Origin: Chromatiales bacterium
Lineage (GTDB): Bacteria; Pseudomonadota; Gammaproteobacteria; Steroidobacterales; GCA-2729495
DNA: 40,684 nt
Direction of reading: 5' to 3'
Assembly: GCA_002729495.1 (NCBI GenBank)
Contig: PBYE01000002.1
Span: forward strand, 1-40,684
This document shows, piece after piece, positions 9,523 to 18,664 of the stretch. Position 1 is the stretch's first letter; each line of letters opens with the position of its first letter. The translations under genes were made by a program, and so were the position numbers. The notes under the pieces are model-generated. The model saw nothing but the letters and a program-made list of their open reading frames with translations, had not been told where the DNA came from and did not search any database.

Positions 9523-10374
9523 ATGATGAATGACGAAGATCCCAATCTGGACGAGAGCCTGATTCTTCGCGTAAAGCGAATGATCAAGAGTGAACCGGAC
9601 AGCCGTAACGACCTGATTGAAATGCTCGATGGTAAGCGTTGGAAGTCTGTGCTGGAGAAACAGGAACTGCGCATGCTCAAAGGTGTGTTGCAGGTTTCCC
9701 AGATGCAGGTCAGGGAAGTAATGGTTCCGCGTTCACATATGGTCGTGCTGGAACGCGAGGCGCCCATGGATGAGTTACTGCAGACGATAGTCAAATGTGG
9801 CCATTCACGGTTTCCGGTTATCGGCGAGGACCGTGACGAGGTTGCAGGAATATTGCTTGCCAAGGACGTGCTACGATTTTTTGTCGAGTCGCCGGGCAAA
9901 ACCCTTGATGTCACCGGCTTTCTAAGGCCGGCCACTTTCATTCCGGAGAGCAAGCGCCTGGACACCCTGTTGCAGGAATTTCGCAGCGGTCGCAATCATA
10001 TGGCGATTGTTGTTGACGAGTACGGCGGCACTTCGGGATTGCTGACTATCGAAGATGTCCTCGAGGAAATCGTTGGTGAGATTGACGATGAACACGACCC
10101 GCAGGAAGCTGAACTCATACAGGAGCAGGGCAGCCACTGGAACGTAATGGCGCTTACACGTATAGACGAGTTCAACGAATATTTTTCATGCAACCTGGAT
10201 GATGATGATTATGAAACTATAGGCGGCCTCATCATGCGTGAGTTTGGCCGCTTGCCGAGACGAGGCGAAAGTATTCGTCGTGATGGTTTCGAATTTACAG
10301 TAGTACAAGCCGATCGGCGGCGGATTCATCGTCTCGAAGTGATACGCACGGAAGTTGCGGAAACACCCGAGTGA
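9523..10374 (+). CDS. corC: CorC/YbeX-type CBS-domain protein
   Basis: This is a cytosolic CBS-pair protein of the CorC/HlyC family, associated with magnesium/cobalt homeostasis and, in the ybeX-ybeY context, with ribosome function. The 283-residue protein has a short acidic N-terminus, two CBS motifs (about 65-125 and 130-190, the first starting VREVMVPRS, the second containing VVDEYGGTSGLLTIEDV) and a C-terminal CorC_HlyC transporter-associated domain (about 200-280). It lacks the N-terminal DUF21 membrane domain of larger relatives, as YbeX does. The start is one of two adjacent ATGs; the end overlaps lnt by 4 bp (GTGA). Confidence 0.94.
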   Translation: MMNDEDPNLDESLILRVKRMIKSEPDSRNDLIEMLDGKRWKSVLEKQELRMLKGVLQVSQMQVREVMVPRSHMVVLEREAPMDELLQTIVKCGHSRFPVIGEDRDEVAGILLAKDVLRFFVESPGKTLDVTGFLRPATFIPESKRLDTLLQEFRSGRNHMAIVVDEYGGTSGLLTIEDVLEEIVGEIDDEHDPQEAELIQEQGSHWNVMALTRIDEFNEYFSCNLDDDDYETIGGLIMREFGRLPRRGESIRRDGFEFTVVQADRRRIHRLEVIRTEVAETPE

Positions 10375-11894
10375 GCCAACTGCTCAGCTACCTGTACGCC
10401 AATCCAACCCGGCGGAACCTGATCGTTCTTGGCCTCGGCGTCCTGCTGGTTCCCGCGTTTGCGCCTTTCGGTTTTGCGTGGTTCGCACCATTGACGATCT
10501 GCGGTTTCGTGCTGGCGCTCGAAGGACTTGATGCGCGGGAAGCAGCACAGGTCGGGTTTATGTTTGGTTTCGGGTTGTTTGCCGCCGGTACATGGTGGCT
10601 GTATATCAGCCTGAACATCCTGGGTGGCTTATGGCCCCCGATCGCATTGCTCATGATGTTCTGCCTGGCGGCGATTATGGGTATTTTCCTTGCGCTGATG
10701 GCTTACGCGGTTACCCGGCTTGTCCCTGAAGGAAATATCGTACGCTGGCTGATTGTGTTGCCTGCCGCCTGGACACTGGTCGAATGGCTGCGTGGCTGGA
10801 TTTTTACCGGTTTTCCCTGGCTGAGTATTGGCTACAGCCAGACCGACACCCCGCTGGCTGTACTTGCGCCCGTCACGGGTATATACGGCATCAGCTGGGC
10901 AACCCTGTTGTGCGGTGGCGTGCTGGCAAGCCTGGCTATAGGAACCAGGCGCCAGCGTTGGGCAGCCCTTGCGGTGGCGGGGGTGCTGGTGGCTGTACTG
11001 GTCAGTCTTAAACCGCTGCGCTGGACGGAAAACTCCGGTCGCGATCTGCAGGTGAGGCTGGTTCAGGGTGCGGTTTCGCAGGAAATGAAGTGGGATGTGG
11101 CGAAGCGACAGCCGACACTCGACCTGTACCGCGATTTGAGCCTGACAGACGATGATCCGGACCTCATTATCTGGCCTGAAGCAGCAGTGCCGGCATTGCC
11201 GCTTGAGGTCAGTGATTTTCTGCTGGAGATGAATGCCGAGGCGGTATCTCGCGGAACTCAGCTACTGGTCGGGATACTTACCTACAACCTCGACTACGGT
11301 GAGTTTCAGAATACCCTATGGGCGATCGGCGCCGAAGAGGGGCGGTATCACAAACGTCACCTGGTCGCATTCGGTGAATATTTTCCGCTACCGGATTTTG
11401 CCCGCCGCTGGTTACGCATCATGAACCTGCCATCAGAAAATATCCGGCCAGGAGAACACAATCAGCCTTTATTGCGAGCGCAGGGAGTGCCGTTGGCAGC
11501 GACAATTTGTTACGAGATGGCTTTCGGAGCTGAGCAGCTACACTTTTTTCCTGAAGCAGAGCTCATGGTTAATGTAAGCAATGATGCCTGGTTCGGTGAT
11601 TCGATTGCGCCCCATCAGCACTTGCAGATCGGCCGTATGCGCGCCATGGAAACCGGGCGTTACCTGTTGCGTGCAACGAATACGGGTGTTACCGCGATTG
11701 TTAGTCCGCAGGGCGCAGTGTTGCAAAACCTGCCGCAGTTTGAACCCGGCGTAATAGACGCGGTTGTGCAGCCCTATACGGGCGCGACTCCATACGTGCG
11801 CGCAGGCAACTGGCTGGTTATATCGGCCATGTGTCTGCTGGTCGCAATCGGCGCTCTGGGAGTTCGCCGACACGGCGCCGACCGACACGGCTGA
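10371..11894 (+). CDS. lnt: Apolipoprotein N-acyltransferase
   Basis: Lnt is the inner-membrane enzyme that adds the third acyl chain to the N-terminal Cys of lipoproteins. Residues 1 to about 225 are hydrophobic with several membrane segments and the family block EWLRGWIFTGFPWL; the following nitrilase-fold domain carries the triad Glu270 (WPEAAVP), a Lys near 328 (YHKRHLVAFGEY) and Cys380 (ATICYEMAF). A final membrane helix near the C-terminus anchors the domain. Length is 507, E. coli is 512. The GTG start is coupled to corC. One substrate of this pathway, LptE, is encoded two genes downstream. Confidence 0.96.
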   Translation: MSQLLSYLYANPTRRNLIVLGLGVLLVPAFAPFGFAWFAPLTICGFVLALEGLDAREAAQVGFMFGFGLFAAGTWWLYISLNILGGLWPPIALLMMFCLAAIMGIFLALMAYAVTRLVPEGNIVRWLIVLPAAWTLVEWLRGWIFTGFPWLSIGYSQTDTPLAVLAPVTGIYGISWATLLCGGVLASLAIGTRRQRWAALAVAGVLVAVLVSLKPLRWTENSGRDLQVRLVQGAVSQEMKWDVAKRQPTLDLYRDLSLTDDDPDLIIWPEAAVPALPLEVSDFLLEMNAEAVSRGTQLLVGILTYNLDYGEFQNTLWAIGAEEGRYHKRHLVAFGEYFPLPDFARRWLRIMNLPSENIRPGEHNQPLLRAQGVPLAATICYEMAFGAEQLHFFPEAELMVNVSNDAWFGDSIAPHQHLQIGRMRAMETGRYLLRATNTGVTAIVSPQGAVLQNLPQFEPGVIDAVVQPYTGATPYVRAGNWLVISAMCLLVAIGALGVRRHGADRHG

Positions 11895-11980
11895 GCCGGC
11901 CTCCCACATACTGATCATGCGGTCGCGGGCGGCTCTGGTGTATCCTAGCCGGTCTGTTTGCTGCTGCCGGAGATGCCGCA

Positions 11981-14437
11981 TTGAGTACGGCCCCTTACAA
12001 CCCCGCTGAAATTGAGGCCGATGCTCAGGCTTTCTGGGATTCCAATAACAGTTTTAACGCGACCGAAGATCCTTCGCGCGAAAAATTCTATTGCCTGAGC
12101 ATGTTCCCGTATCCCAGCGGTCGGCTGCATATGGGGCATGTTCGCAACTACACGATCGGCGATGTGGTATCCCGCTACCAGCGCATGCTGGGGAAGAATG
12201 TTTTACAGCCCATGGGCTGGGATGCATTTGGTTTACCCGCAGAAGGCGCAGCACTGAAACATGGTTTACCGCCGGCGCAATGGACCCGCGAAAATATCGA
12301 CTACATGCGTACGCAGCTTAAGAGCCTTGGTTTCGGGTATGACTGGGATCGGGAGCTGGCCACCTGTGACCCGGGTTACTACCGATGGGAGCAGTGGTTC
12401 TTTACACACCTGTTTGAGAAGGGCGTTGCTTATAAAAAGGAAGCGGTGGTCAACTGGGATCCGGTCGACCAGACAGTGCTTGCCAACGAACAGGTCATTG
12501 ATGGCAAAGGCTGGCGGTCCGGCGCTGAAGTTGAGCGCCGCGAAATTCCCCAGTGGTTCCTGCGCATAACCGACTACGCGGATGAACTCCTGTCCGGTCT
12601 TGACGATCTCGATTGGCCGGAACCCGTGAAGATCATGCAACGCAACTGGATTGGCCGGTCCGAAGGCCTGGAGATGGACTTCGGTGTGCAGGACTCGGAT
12701 ACGGTGCTGCGTATCTATACGACAAGACCGGATACGCTTCTGGGCGTCAGCTATATGGCGGTCGCAGCGGAACACCCGCTGGCGGTCGAAACCGGCAGGG
12801 GCGACCCGGAAATCCGGGCCTTCCTGGAAGAATGCCAGCGCAGCGGCGTATCCGAAGCGGTCGTCGAGACCATGGAGAAGAAAGGTATGCCGCTGGGTGT
12901 TAATGCGATACACCCGGTCAGCGGAGAGGAAATTCCGATCTGGGTCGCCAACTTCGTGTTGATGAGCTATGGCACAGGCGCCGTGATGGCAGTGCCGGCC
13001 CATGACCAGCGGGACTTTGAATTCGCCCGTGCCTTCGGCCTTCCGATTCGCCAGGTGATAGCGCCGGCCGATGACAAGTCCGAGTGTGACCTGGGCAAAG
13101 AGGCCTTCGTACAAAAAGGAGTGCTGGTTAATTCCGGCAAGTATGACGGGCTGAGCTCAACCGAGGCATTTGATGCAATCGCGACGGACATGGAGTCGAC
13201 CGGCAAGGGTCAGCGGCAGACCAATTACCGGTTGCGCGACTGGCTTATCTCGCGACAGCGTTACTGGGGTGCCCCGATACCGATGATTAATGCCGGCGGG
13301 GGTCAGGTGCCGGTCCCCGAGGACGATCTTCCGGTGGTGTTGCCAGAAGACGTGACCCTCGACGGGGCAGGTTCGCCGCTTAAGGGTATGCCCGCGTTTA
13401 TCGATACAACAAACCCGAAGACTGGGGAAATAGCGCAGCGGGAAACTGACACCTTTGACACCTTTATGGAGTCGTCATGGTATTACGCGCGGTTTTGCTG
13501 TCCGGACGCGGACACAGCGATGCTGGATGAGCGTAGTAATTACTGGTTACCAGTGGACCTTTATATAGGCGGCATCGAGCATGCCATTCTTCACCTGCTG
13601 TACGCGCGTTTTTATCACAAGCTGCTGCGTGACGAGGGGCTGGTCGAAAGTAATGAACCGTTTCGTCGCCTGCTGACGCAGGGGATGGTGCTGAAAGATG
13701 GCGCCAAGATGTCCAAGTCGCAGGGCAATACCGTTGACCCTGAAGAACTGATCAATTCCTACGGCGCGGACACGGTAAGACTCTTTATGATGTTTGCAGC
13801 GCCGCCAGAGCAGTCGCTTGAGTGGTCCGACGAAGGCGTGAAAGGCGGGTACCGGTTTCTGCGCCGTTTGTGGGAGCGGGTGCAGGCCCACCTGGCCGGG
13901 GGGGATTTGCCGGCCGGAGAAATAGATTCATCGGCCCTTGATGCGCACCAGAAGGAGTTTCGCAAACAGATTCACGATACGGTCGCAAAGGTCAGCGACG
14001 ATATTGGCAGGCGCTACACATTTAACACAGCCATTGCTGCGATAATGGAGCTTGTTAATTCGGTCACGCGTTATGAAGTCAGTGATACGAGCGATCGCGT
14101 CCTGGTACAGGAGGCGCTGGATCATATCGTGCTGATGCTTGCACCAATAGTGCCGCACATCTGCCACTATCTTTGGCTGCAGCTGGGCCATGAGGATGCA
14201 GTCATCGATGCCGCCTGGCCTGTTGCCGATGAGGCTGCCCGCCAGGCAGAGAGCATTACGCTGGTTGTGCAGGTCAATGGGAAATTGCGGGCGCGTATCA
14301 ATGTGCCGGCCAACGCGTCAAAAGATGCCGTGGAGGAAGCGGCACTGATGGACGATAATGTGCAACGTTTTATAGAGGGTAAGGCAATCCGCAAGGTAAT
14401 CGTTGTACCGGGGAAGCTTGTCAATGTCGTGGTTTAG
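11981..14437 (+). CDS. leuS: Leucyl-tRNA synthetase
   Basis: LeuRS charges tRNA-Leu. The class I signature is present as PSGRLHMGH near residues 44-52, and KMSKS at 576-580. The CP1 editing domain lies between, with a threonine-rich TTRPDTLLG block and the [10 protein letters not shown] motif. The 818-residue length is a little short of E. coli (860). The start is TTG, preceded by GGAG about 8 bases upstream; no in-frame ATG occurs before the catalytic core. The zinc-finger cysteines of the E. coli enzyme after NWCPNDQ are absent here ([14 protein letters not shown] and no following Cys). lptE starts inside the 3' end. Confidence 0.97.
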   Translation: MSTAPYNPAEIEADAQAFWDSNNSFNATEDPSREKFYCLSMFPYPSGRLHMGHVRNYTIGDVVSRYQRMLGKNVLQPMGWDAFGLPAEGAALKHGLPPAQWTRENIDYMRTQLKSLGFGYDWDRELATCDPGYYRWEQWFFTHLFEKGVAYKKEAVVNWDPVDQTVLANEQVIDGKGWRSGAEVERREIPQWFLRITDYADELLSGLDDLDWPEPVKIMQRNWIGRSEGLEMDFGVQDSDTVLRIYTTRPDTLLGVSYMAVAAEHPLAVETGRGDPEIRAFLEECQRSGVSEAVVETMEKKGMPLGVNAIHPVSGEEIPIWVANFVLMSYGTGAVMAVPAHDQRDFEFARAFGLPIRQVIAPADDKSECDLGKEAFVQKGVLVNSGKYDGLSSTEAFDAIATDMESTGKGQRQTNYRLRDWLISRQRYWGAPIPMINAGGGQVPVPEDDLPVVLPEDVTLDGAGSPLKGMPAFIDTTNPKTGEIAQRETDTFDTFMESSWYYARFCCPDADTAMLDERSNYWLPVDLYIGGIEHAILHLLYARFYHKLLRDEGLVESNEPFRRLLTQGMVLKDGAKMSKSQGNTVDPEELINSYGADTVRLFMMFAAPPEQSLEWSDEGVKGGYRFLRRLWERVQAHLAGGDLPAGEIDSSALDAHQKEFRKQIHDTVAKVSDDIGRRYTFNTAIAAIMELVNSVTRYEVSDTSDRVLVQEALDHIVLMLAPIVPHICHYLWLQLGHEDAVIDAAWPVADEAARQAESITLVVQVNGKLRARINVPANASKDAVEEAALMDDNVQRFIEGKAIRKVIVVPGKLVNVVV

Positions 14438-14933
14438 AGATGTAAGCGCGGGGCATGCCGGGAAGTTCCTGGTACTGGTGGCTGCCGCATTTATTGTCGC
14501 CTGTGGGTTCCGTTTGCGCGGCGTCGAAGGTTTTCCCGAGAGTATGGCAACAACCTATATCGATACCGAGGATCGCTACACCATTTTTTATCGTGAATTG
14601 ATTTCCGCACTGAGTATTGGTGGTGTTGAACTAGTTGATTCTGCAGTAGATGCTTTGGCCATCATCCGGATTGAAAAGGATAAGTCCGGCCAGGATGTAT
14701 TGACGGTATCAGCTCGCAACGTGCCGACAGAGTACAACGTACATTACACTGTAACGTATTCGGTCTGGATGAACGGACAGGAAGTGTTGGCTAGGCATTC
14801 CGTTTCCCTGAGCCAGGATTACACCTACGACTCGACCTTGGTGCTGGGCAAATATCGTGAAGGCGAATCTATACGCGAAGCGATTGCGAACGACCTTGTG
14901 CGACAGGTAAGTCAGGAACTGTCGAGGCTCTGA
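14424..14933 (+). CDS. lptE: LPS-assembly lipoprotein LptE
   Basis: LptE is the outer-membrane lipoprotein that plugs the LptD barrel and helps insert LPS. The protein is 169 residues, with a signal peptide of about 26 residues ending in the lipobox Ile-Val-Ala-Cys; Cys27 would be the lipidated residue. The mature sequence begins with the family-like GFRLRG. The ATG at 14424 overlaps the leuS stop by 14 bp and has GGGGAAG seven bases upstream; an in-frame GTG at 14403 is less likely. Position straight after leuS matches most Gammaproteobacteria, but holA, which normally follows, is 3.7 kb away. Confidence 0.92.
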   Translation: MSWFRDVSAGHAGKFLVLVAAAFIVACGFRLRGVEGFPESMATTYIDTEDRYTIFYRELISALSIGGVELVDSAVDALAIIRIEKDKSGQDVLTVSARNVPTEYNVHYTVTYSVWMNGQEVLARHSVSLSQDYTYDSTLVLGKYREGESIREAIANDLVRQVSQELSRL

Positions 14934-14951
14934 CAGGCCAACGGTCAACGC

Positions 14952-15632
14952 ATGCTTAAAATTTTTTATCGTTACCTTTTGTACGGGATGACGGTTACCG
15001 CTGGTACCGTTATTCTGATGGTATTGGCGGTACGCATACCTGACGGGCTGCTTTTTGAAGAACCCGTAAAGGGTATGGGGCTTCCGACCAGCGAGTTTTC
15101 GCCGGTAGAGCTTTTGCAGAATCTTCTGCTCCTTTACTGTGCGGGCAGCTTCTGCTGGATTGCAGCCCGTGACCGGTTGCGCAGGCCTATGGCGGTAGGT
15201 TTTGTCGCGCTCTTTCTTGGCTGCCTCATAAGGGAGCTGGATTTCTTTCTTGATTATTACCTCGTTGATAACCTCTGGCAGGTCTTGTGCGCACTTCTTG
15301 TATCGGTCGCCCTTGTGTACATTGTCAGAAACCGGAACCGTTTCGCGCACGGCTGGCGACGTTCATGGCCTTCTGCGGGACTGGCGATGATAATCAGTGG
15401 ATATATTTTGTTGATTCCTTTCGCACAACTAGTCGGCCATGAAGCTTTCTGGCAGGAGCTTATGCAGGAATCTTATGTACGTGTCGTCAAGGTGGCATCC
15501 GAGGAACTGATAGAACTTGGTGCCTACACGATGATTACCCTGGGCGCAGTTGAGTTTCTCTACGCATGGTCGCGTTTGCCGCGAACCCGAAATCTTGACG
15601 CGCGTCCGCGTCGCCGTGGCCGTGGCCGTTAA
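14952..15632 (+). CDS. Uncharacterised polytopic membrane protein
   Basis: I do not recognise a named family. The 226-residue product has about six hydrophobic segments, near residues 8-30, 52-71, 80-93, 108-125, 142-162 and 188-207. Charged residues sit beside or inside segments: Arg94-Glu95-x-Asp97 and Asp101 after the third, and Glu184, Glu185 and Glu188 before the sixth. The arrangement is reminiscent of integral-membrane metal or proton sites, but that is inference. The C-terminus is a strongly basic tail rich in Arg and Gly. It starts 18 bp after lptE, probably in the same transcript, and its TAA stop overlaps the stop of convergent hisI within one TTAA. Confidence 0.8.
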   Translation: MLKIFYRYLLYGMTVTAGTVILMVLAVRIPDGLLFEEPVKGMGLPTSEFSPVELLQNLLLLYCAGSFCWIAARDRLRRPMAVGFVALFLGCLIRELDFFLDYYLVDNLWQVLCALLVSVALVYIVRNRNRFAHGWRRSWPSAGLAMIISGYILLIPFAQLVGHEAFWQELMQESYVRVVKVASEELIELGAYTMITLGAVEFLYAWSRLPRTRNLDARPRRRGRGR

Positions 15633-16114
15633 AGTTTGGTCGGGTTCGCTACACCCGGATACACTTCTTCGGGGTCAAACACTTTTTCGTGTTCCGTAAA
15701 TTCGAGCTCGAGTGGCGCATCAGCGCTCAGCCCCGGGCCGGACGGTACTTTGCGGTAGAAACAGGAGCGGTATCCGACGTGGCAACTTGCCCCGCCAATG
15801 ACTTCGACACGGAGCCACACACAATCCTGATCGTCGTCGATCCGCAATTCACGAATTTTCTGTACGAGGCCGCTGGTCGCGCCCTTGTGCCAGATTGCCT
15901 GCCGGCTGCGGCTGAAGTAGTGGGCCTCCCCGGTCTCAATCGTCAGCGCCAGCGCCTCGGAATTCATGTAACCGTGCATAAGGAGCTCGCCCGTGGCCAT
16001 ATCGGTTGTTACGGCCGGAATGAGACCATGGGTATCAAATTTTGGCGCGAGCTGCTTACCTTCCTCTACCTGCTCGACAGTCTCGCGTGCGCCGAAAATC
16101 TTGTCTGGATCCAC
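15629..16114 (-). CDS. hisI: Phosphoribosyl-AMP cyclohydrolase
   Basis: HisI opens the adenine ring of phosphoribosyl-AMP in the third step of histidine synthesis. It is a stand-alone cyclohydrolase with no HisE domain, 161 residues, with an N-terminal extension of about 35 residues before the core ([20 protein letters not shown]). The metal region reads IDDDQDCVW followed by [11 protein letters not shown]. The Asp triplet for Mg is there, and so are the two downstream Cys of the zinc site, but the Cys normally between the first two Asp residues is Asp, with a Cys four residues later. The start is GTG at 16114 with GGAG 11 bases upstream. It is isolated from other his genes. Confidence 0.93.
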   Translation of the reverse strand: MDPDKIFGARETVEQVEEGKQLAPKFDTHGLIPAVTTDMATGELLMHGYMNSEALALTIETGEAHYFSRSRQAIWHKGATSGLVQKIRELRIDDDQDCVWLRVEVIGGASCHVGYRSCFYRKVPSGPGLSADAPLELEFTEHEKVFDPEEVYPGVANPTKL

Positions 16115-16172
16115 CTTGCTGCTAACTCCGCGTCGCTGTGCAGGACCTGCTCGGACCCGCGGTTAAAGTTGG

Positions 16173-16178
16173 TATTAT
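16173..16178 (+). promoter_or_regulatory. Possible -10 element for cysS
   Basis: TATTAT at 16173-16178 lies 28 bp before the cysS ATG in the 92-bp divergent gap with hisI. No good -35 hexamer is seen at the right spacing, so this is a weak call based on position and composition. Confidence 0.25.
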
Positions 16179-16206
16179 ACCGGGCCGATTTATCCAGAAG
16201 TGCCAA

Positions 16207-17589
16207 ATGAGCCTTATCCTTTACAACACCCTGACGCGCGAGAAGGAAGAATTCGTGCCCGGCCAGCCGGGCAGGGTCTCTGTCTACGTGTGCGGGCCCA
16301 CCGTGTACAACCGCCCGCATATCGGTAACGCGCGCCCCGCCGTGGTGTTCGATGTACTGGTCCGTCTTCTGCGGGCTCGCTTTGATGTCACCTATGTCCG
16401 CAACATCACCGACATAGACGACAAGATCAATGCGGCCGCCGAAGAAAGCGGGGAAAGCATCGATGTCGTCGCGGCCCGGCATGCGGCGGACTATCACAAC
16501 GATATGGCTGCCCTGGGCGTTCTATCGCCTGACGTCGAGCCCTATGCGACCCACCACCTCGCCGAGATGATCGAGATGATTAAGGGCCTGATCGATAGCG
16601 AACACGCCTACGAGGCAGAGGGCCATGTGTTATTTCGGGTCGGGTCTTTCAGTGAATATGGCCGGTTGTCAAGGCGTGACCGCCGCCAATTGCTCGATGG
16701 CGCCAGGGTGGAAGTAGCCCCCTACAAGGAAGACCCGGGTGATTTCATTTTATGGAAGCCGTCTTCGCCTGCGCAACCGGGTTGGGAGAGTCCCTGGGGC
16801 CGTGGCCGGCCGGGTTGGCACATCGAATGTTCCGCGATGGCAGCAGCCCACCTGGGGCGCACCATCGACATACACGGTGGTGGCAACGATCTGATTTTTC
16901 CCCATCACGAAAATGAAATTGCCCAGAGTACCTGTGCCCACGGCGGCGAAGCATTCAGCCGGTACTGGCTGCATAATGGTTTCGTAAATGTCGATCACAC
17001 AAAAATGTCCAAATCACTCGGCAATATCGTCCTGGTTCGTGACTTGCTTGATGATGCACCCGGTGAGGTTGTGCGGCTGGCACTTCTAAATGCGCATTAC
17101 CGGCAGCCACTCGACTGGTCCGCCGATCTCATGCTGGAATCACGGCGCAAACTTGATCGTCTCTACAACGCGCTGCGCAACGTTTCCGGCTGGGAGCAAA
17201 GCTGGCAGGATGCTGAGCCGGCCGCTGATTTTGTCACGGCGCTCGAAGACGACCTCAACACCCCGCGTGCAATCGCGGCCCTGTTCTTGCAGGCCAGGGA
17301 AATAAATCGCCTTGGTGATGTACCAGAGGCGCTCGAACTGGCGCGGCAACTGCGGGCAAGCGGCGAAATGCTGGGCCTTCTGAGCCATGACCCGGCAGAA
17401 TGGTTTGTGCAGGGCTCAAGCGGTGAAGTCGAAGCCGACGAGATAGATGCTTTGCTTGTGAGGCGCGCCGCTGCCCGTGACGCAGGCGATTTTTCCGAAG
17501 CTGACTGGATTCGTGATGAACTGACTGCACTGGGTGTCGTTATCGAGGATGGCCCTGACGGAACCCGCTGGCGACGAGTAGGTTCCTGA
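16207..17589 (+). CDS. cysS: Cysteinyl-tRNA synthetase
   Basis: CysRS charges tRNA-Cys. The 460-residue length matches E. coli (461). The zinc ligand Cys29 lies in [17 protein letters not shown], with the HIGH-like motif His-Ile-Gly-Asn at 38-41; the further zinc ligands are in WHIECSAMA and the [14 protein letters not shown] block; KMSKS is at 266-270. The ATG at 16207 (MSLILYNTL) fits the family; an in-frame extension to 16138 has no family match. It is followed after one base by sufE, pairing a cysteine-charging enzyme with a cysteine-sulfur acceptor. Confidence 0.97.
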   Translation: MSLILYNTLTREKEEFVPGQPGRVSVYVCGPTVYNRPHIGNARPAVVFDVLVRLLRARFDVTYVRNITDIDDKINAAAEESGESIDVVAARHAADYHNDMAALGVLSPDVEPYATHHLAEMIEMIKGLIDSEHAYEAEGHVLFRVGSFSEYGRLSRRDRRQLLDGARVEVAPYKEDPGDFILWKPSSPAQPGWESPWGRGRPGWHIECSAMAAAHLGRTIDIHGGGNDLIFPHHENEIAQSTCAHGGEAFSRYWLHNGFVNVDHTKMSKSLGNIVLVRDLLDDAPGEVVRLALLNAHYRQPLDWSADLMLESRRKLDRLYNALRNVSGWEQSWQDAEPAADFVTALEDDLNTPRAIAALFLQAREINRLGDVPEALELARQLRASGEMLGLLSHDPAEWFVQGSSGEVEADEIDALLVRRAAARDAGDFSEADWIRDELTALGVVIEDGPDGTRWRRVGS

Positions 17590-17590
17590 T

Positions 17591-18019
17591 GTGGATGAAT
17601 CAGTGTCCGGTATAGATACAGTCCAGGCCGAACTGATCGATGAGTTTCAGCTTTTCGATAACTGGCTGGACCGCTACCAGTACCTGATCGATCTGGGCCG
17701 CAAGTTGCCCGAGTTTCCCGAGGAGTTTAAGACCGAGGACTATCGGCTGCATGGTTGCCAGTCGCAGGTCTGGCTGCGGGTAGAAACAGATGACGATAAC
17801 CTGGCCTTCCAGGCTATCAGCGATTCGGCCATTGTGTCCGGGCTTATCGCTGTACTGATGCGCGTCTACAATCACCGTACACCGCGCGAAATACTCGAAA
17901 CGTATCCGGATTTTGTCGACGCGATCGGACTGCATGAACACCTGAGCCCGACACGTAGCAACGGACTGCACGCAATGATCGATGCCATCAAGGGGCACGC
18001 ATCCCGGTGCGCTGGCTAA
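17591..18019 (+). CDS. sufE: Cysteine desulfuration protein SufE
   Basis: SufE accepts persulfide sulfur from a SufS-type cysteine desulfurase and passes it to Fe-S scaffolds. The 142-residue protein has the active-site Cys56 in the conserved HGCQSQVWL context and the downstream pattern of the family ([20 protein letters not shown], then SPTRSNGL). The GTG start lies one base after the cysS stop; an alternative GTG at 17603 would remove four residues. No sufS or sufBCD is in the window, so its desulfurase must be encoded elsewhere. The 3' end overlaps yidD by 13 bp. Confidence 0.94.
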   Translation: MDESVSGIDTVQAELIDEFQLFDNWLDRYQYLIDLGRKLPEFPEEFKTEDYRLHGCQSQVWLRVETDDDNLAFQAISDSAIVSGLIAVLMRVYNHRTPREILETYPDFVDAIGLHEHLSPTRSNGLHAMIDAIKGHASRCAG

Positions 18020-18264
18020 TCCGGCTGTACAGGCGTTACCTGTCGCTTTTTTTTGCGCCTGCGTGCCGCTTTCAGCCAACCTGTTCCGCCTACGCTGACG
18101 AAGCGATTGAGCGCTTCGGAAACCTGCGCGGTGGCTGGCTGGCTCTCAGACGAATACTGCGCTGTCAGCCGCTGGGGCCCAGTGGCTATGACCCTGTACC
18201 CGTGGAATTTAGCTGGTGGGGCCGTGATTTGGACGCCAGGCAGGACGACGAGGACCGCCGTTGA
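18007..18264 (+). CDS. yidD: Membrane protein insertion efficiency factor YidD
   Basis: YidD is a small membrane-associated protein that aids YidC-dependent insertion. All 85 residues match the family: [19 protein letters not shown], the RRILRCQP block and the GYDPVP motif. Its length equals E. coli YidD. The GTG start overlaps sufE by 13 bp, so the two are probably coupled. yidD normally sits between rnpA and yidC beside the origin; here it is in a cysS-sufE transcript. The acidic-basic tail after residue 70 is variable in the family. Confidence 0.93.
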   Translation: MRWLIRLYRRYLSLFFAPACRFQPTCSAYADEAIERFGNLRGGWLALRRILRCQPLGPSGYDPVPVEFSWWGRDLDARQDDEDRR

Positions 18265-18295
18265 GCGATGACTCATGTAGAATGAAGCCCTGTAA

Positions 18296-18316
18296 GCGGA
18301 TAGTCGCGTTATCCGC
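18296..18316 (+). promoter_or_regulatory. Small 7-bp hairpin before the Trm112-like gene
   Basis: GCGGATA at 18296-18302 is complementary to TATCCGC at 18310-18316 with a 7-nt loop. It is 11 bp from the next start codon and has no T-run, so it is more likely a leader structure than a terminator, or it is fortuitous. Confidence 0.3.
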
Positions 18317-18327
18317 CGGATTAATGA

Positions 18328-18588
18328 ATGGACAGCAGGTTACTCGAGATTCTTTGTTGCCCCATTACCCGCCGTTCACTGAACCGGCTGGGTCAGGATG
18401 ATCTGGAGCAGGTCAATAACGCTATCCGACAGGGCAATATCCGCAACCACGGTGGCGTCGAATTGACCGAACCACTCGGTGAGGCGCTGGTGACCGAAGA
18501 CGGCGATCTTGTTTATCCCGTGAAAGAGGGTATTCCGGTTTTACTGGAAGAAGAATGCATAAACTGGGCAGCATTCAATGTGAGGTGA
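18328..18588 (+). CDS. Trm112-like protein (YcaR family)
   Basis: This is a small protein of the Trm112p-like family, whose bacterial members are compact beta-folds, often annotated as zinc-binding; archaeal and eukaryotic Trm112 proteins activate methyltransferases. The 86-residue product starts MDSRLLEILCCPITRRSL and ends with the family block GDLVYPVKEGIPVLLEEE. Only the N-terminal Cys10-Cys11 pair and a late Cys are seen; the usual second CxxC is missing, as in many proteobacterial members. It lies downstream of yidD and upstream of holA. In many genomes the gene sits beside lpxK and kdsB, which are absent here. Confidence 0.85.
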   Translation: MDSRLLEILCCPITRRSLNRLGQDDLEQVNNAIRQGNIRNHGGVELTEPLGEALVTEDGDLVYPVKEGIPVLLEEECINWAAFNVR

Positions 18589-18610
18589 CACTATTTTGAG
18601 ACGGGGAAAC

Positions 18611-18664
18611 ATGGCGACAAAAATAAGGAGTGCGACAGCCGCACGTGAAGATCACAGCCGATAA
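18611..18664 (+). CDS. Possible 17-codon leader ORF overlapping the holA start
   Basis: An ATG at 18611, with GGGGA just upstream, opens 17 codons ending in TAA at 18662-18664. It is in a different frame from holA and runs across the holA ribosome binding site and GTG. It could couple or regulate holA translation, or it may be chance. No homologue is recognised and only its placement supports it. Confidence 0.2.
   Translation: MATKIRSATAAREDHSR

Noticed and set aside
12266-13114. A 282-codon minus-strand frame inside leuS
   Set aside because: It lies wholly opposite a complete, well-conserved leuS; long antisense frames are expected in G+C-rich coding DNA.
14709-15350. A 213-codon minus-strand frame spanning lptE and the membrane gene
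   Set aside because: It is antisense to two supported genes with better starts and family or topology support.
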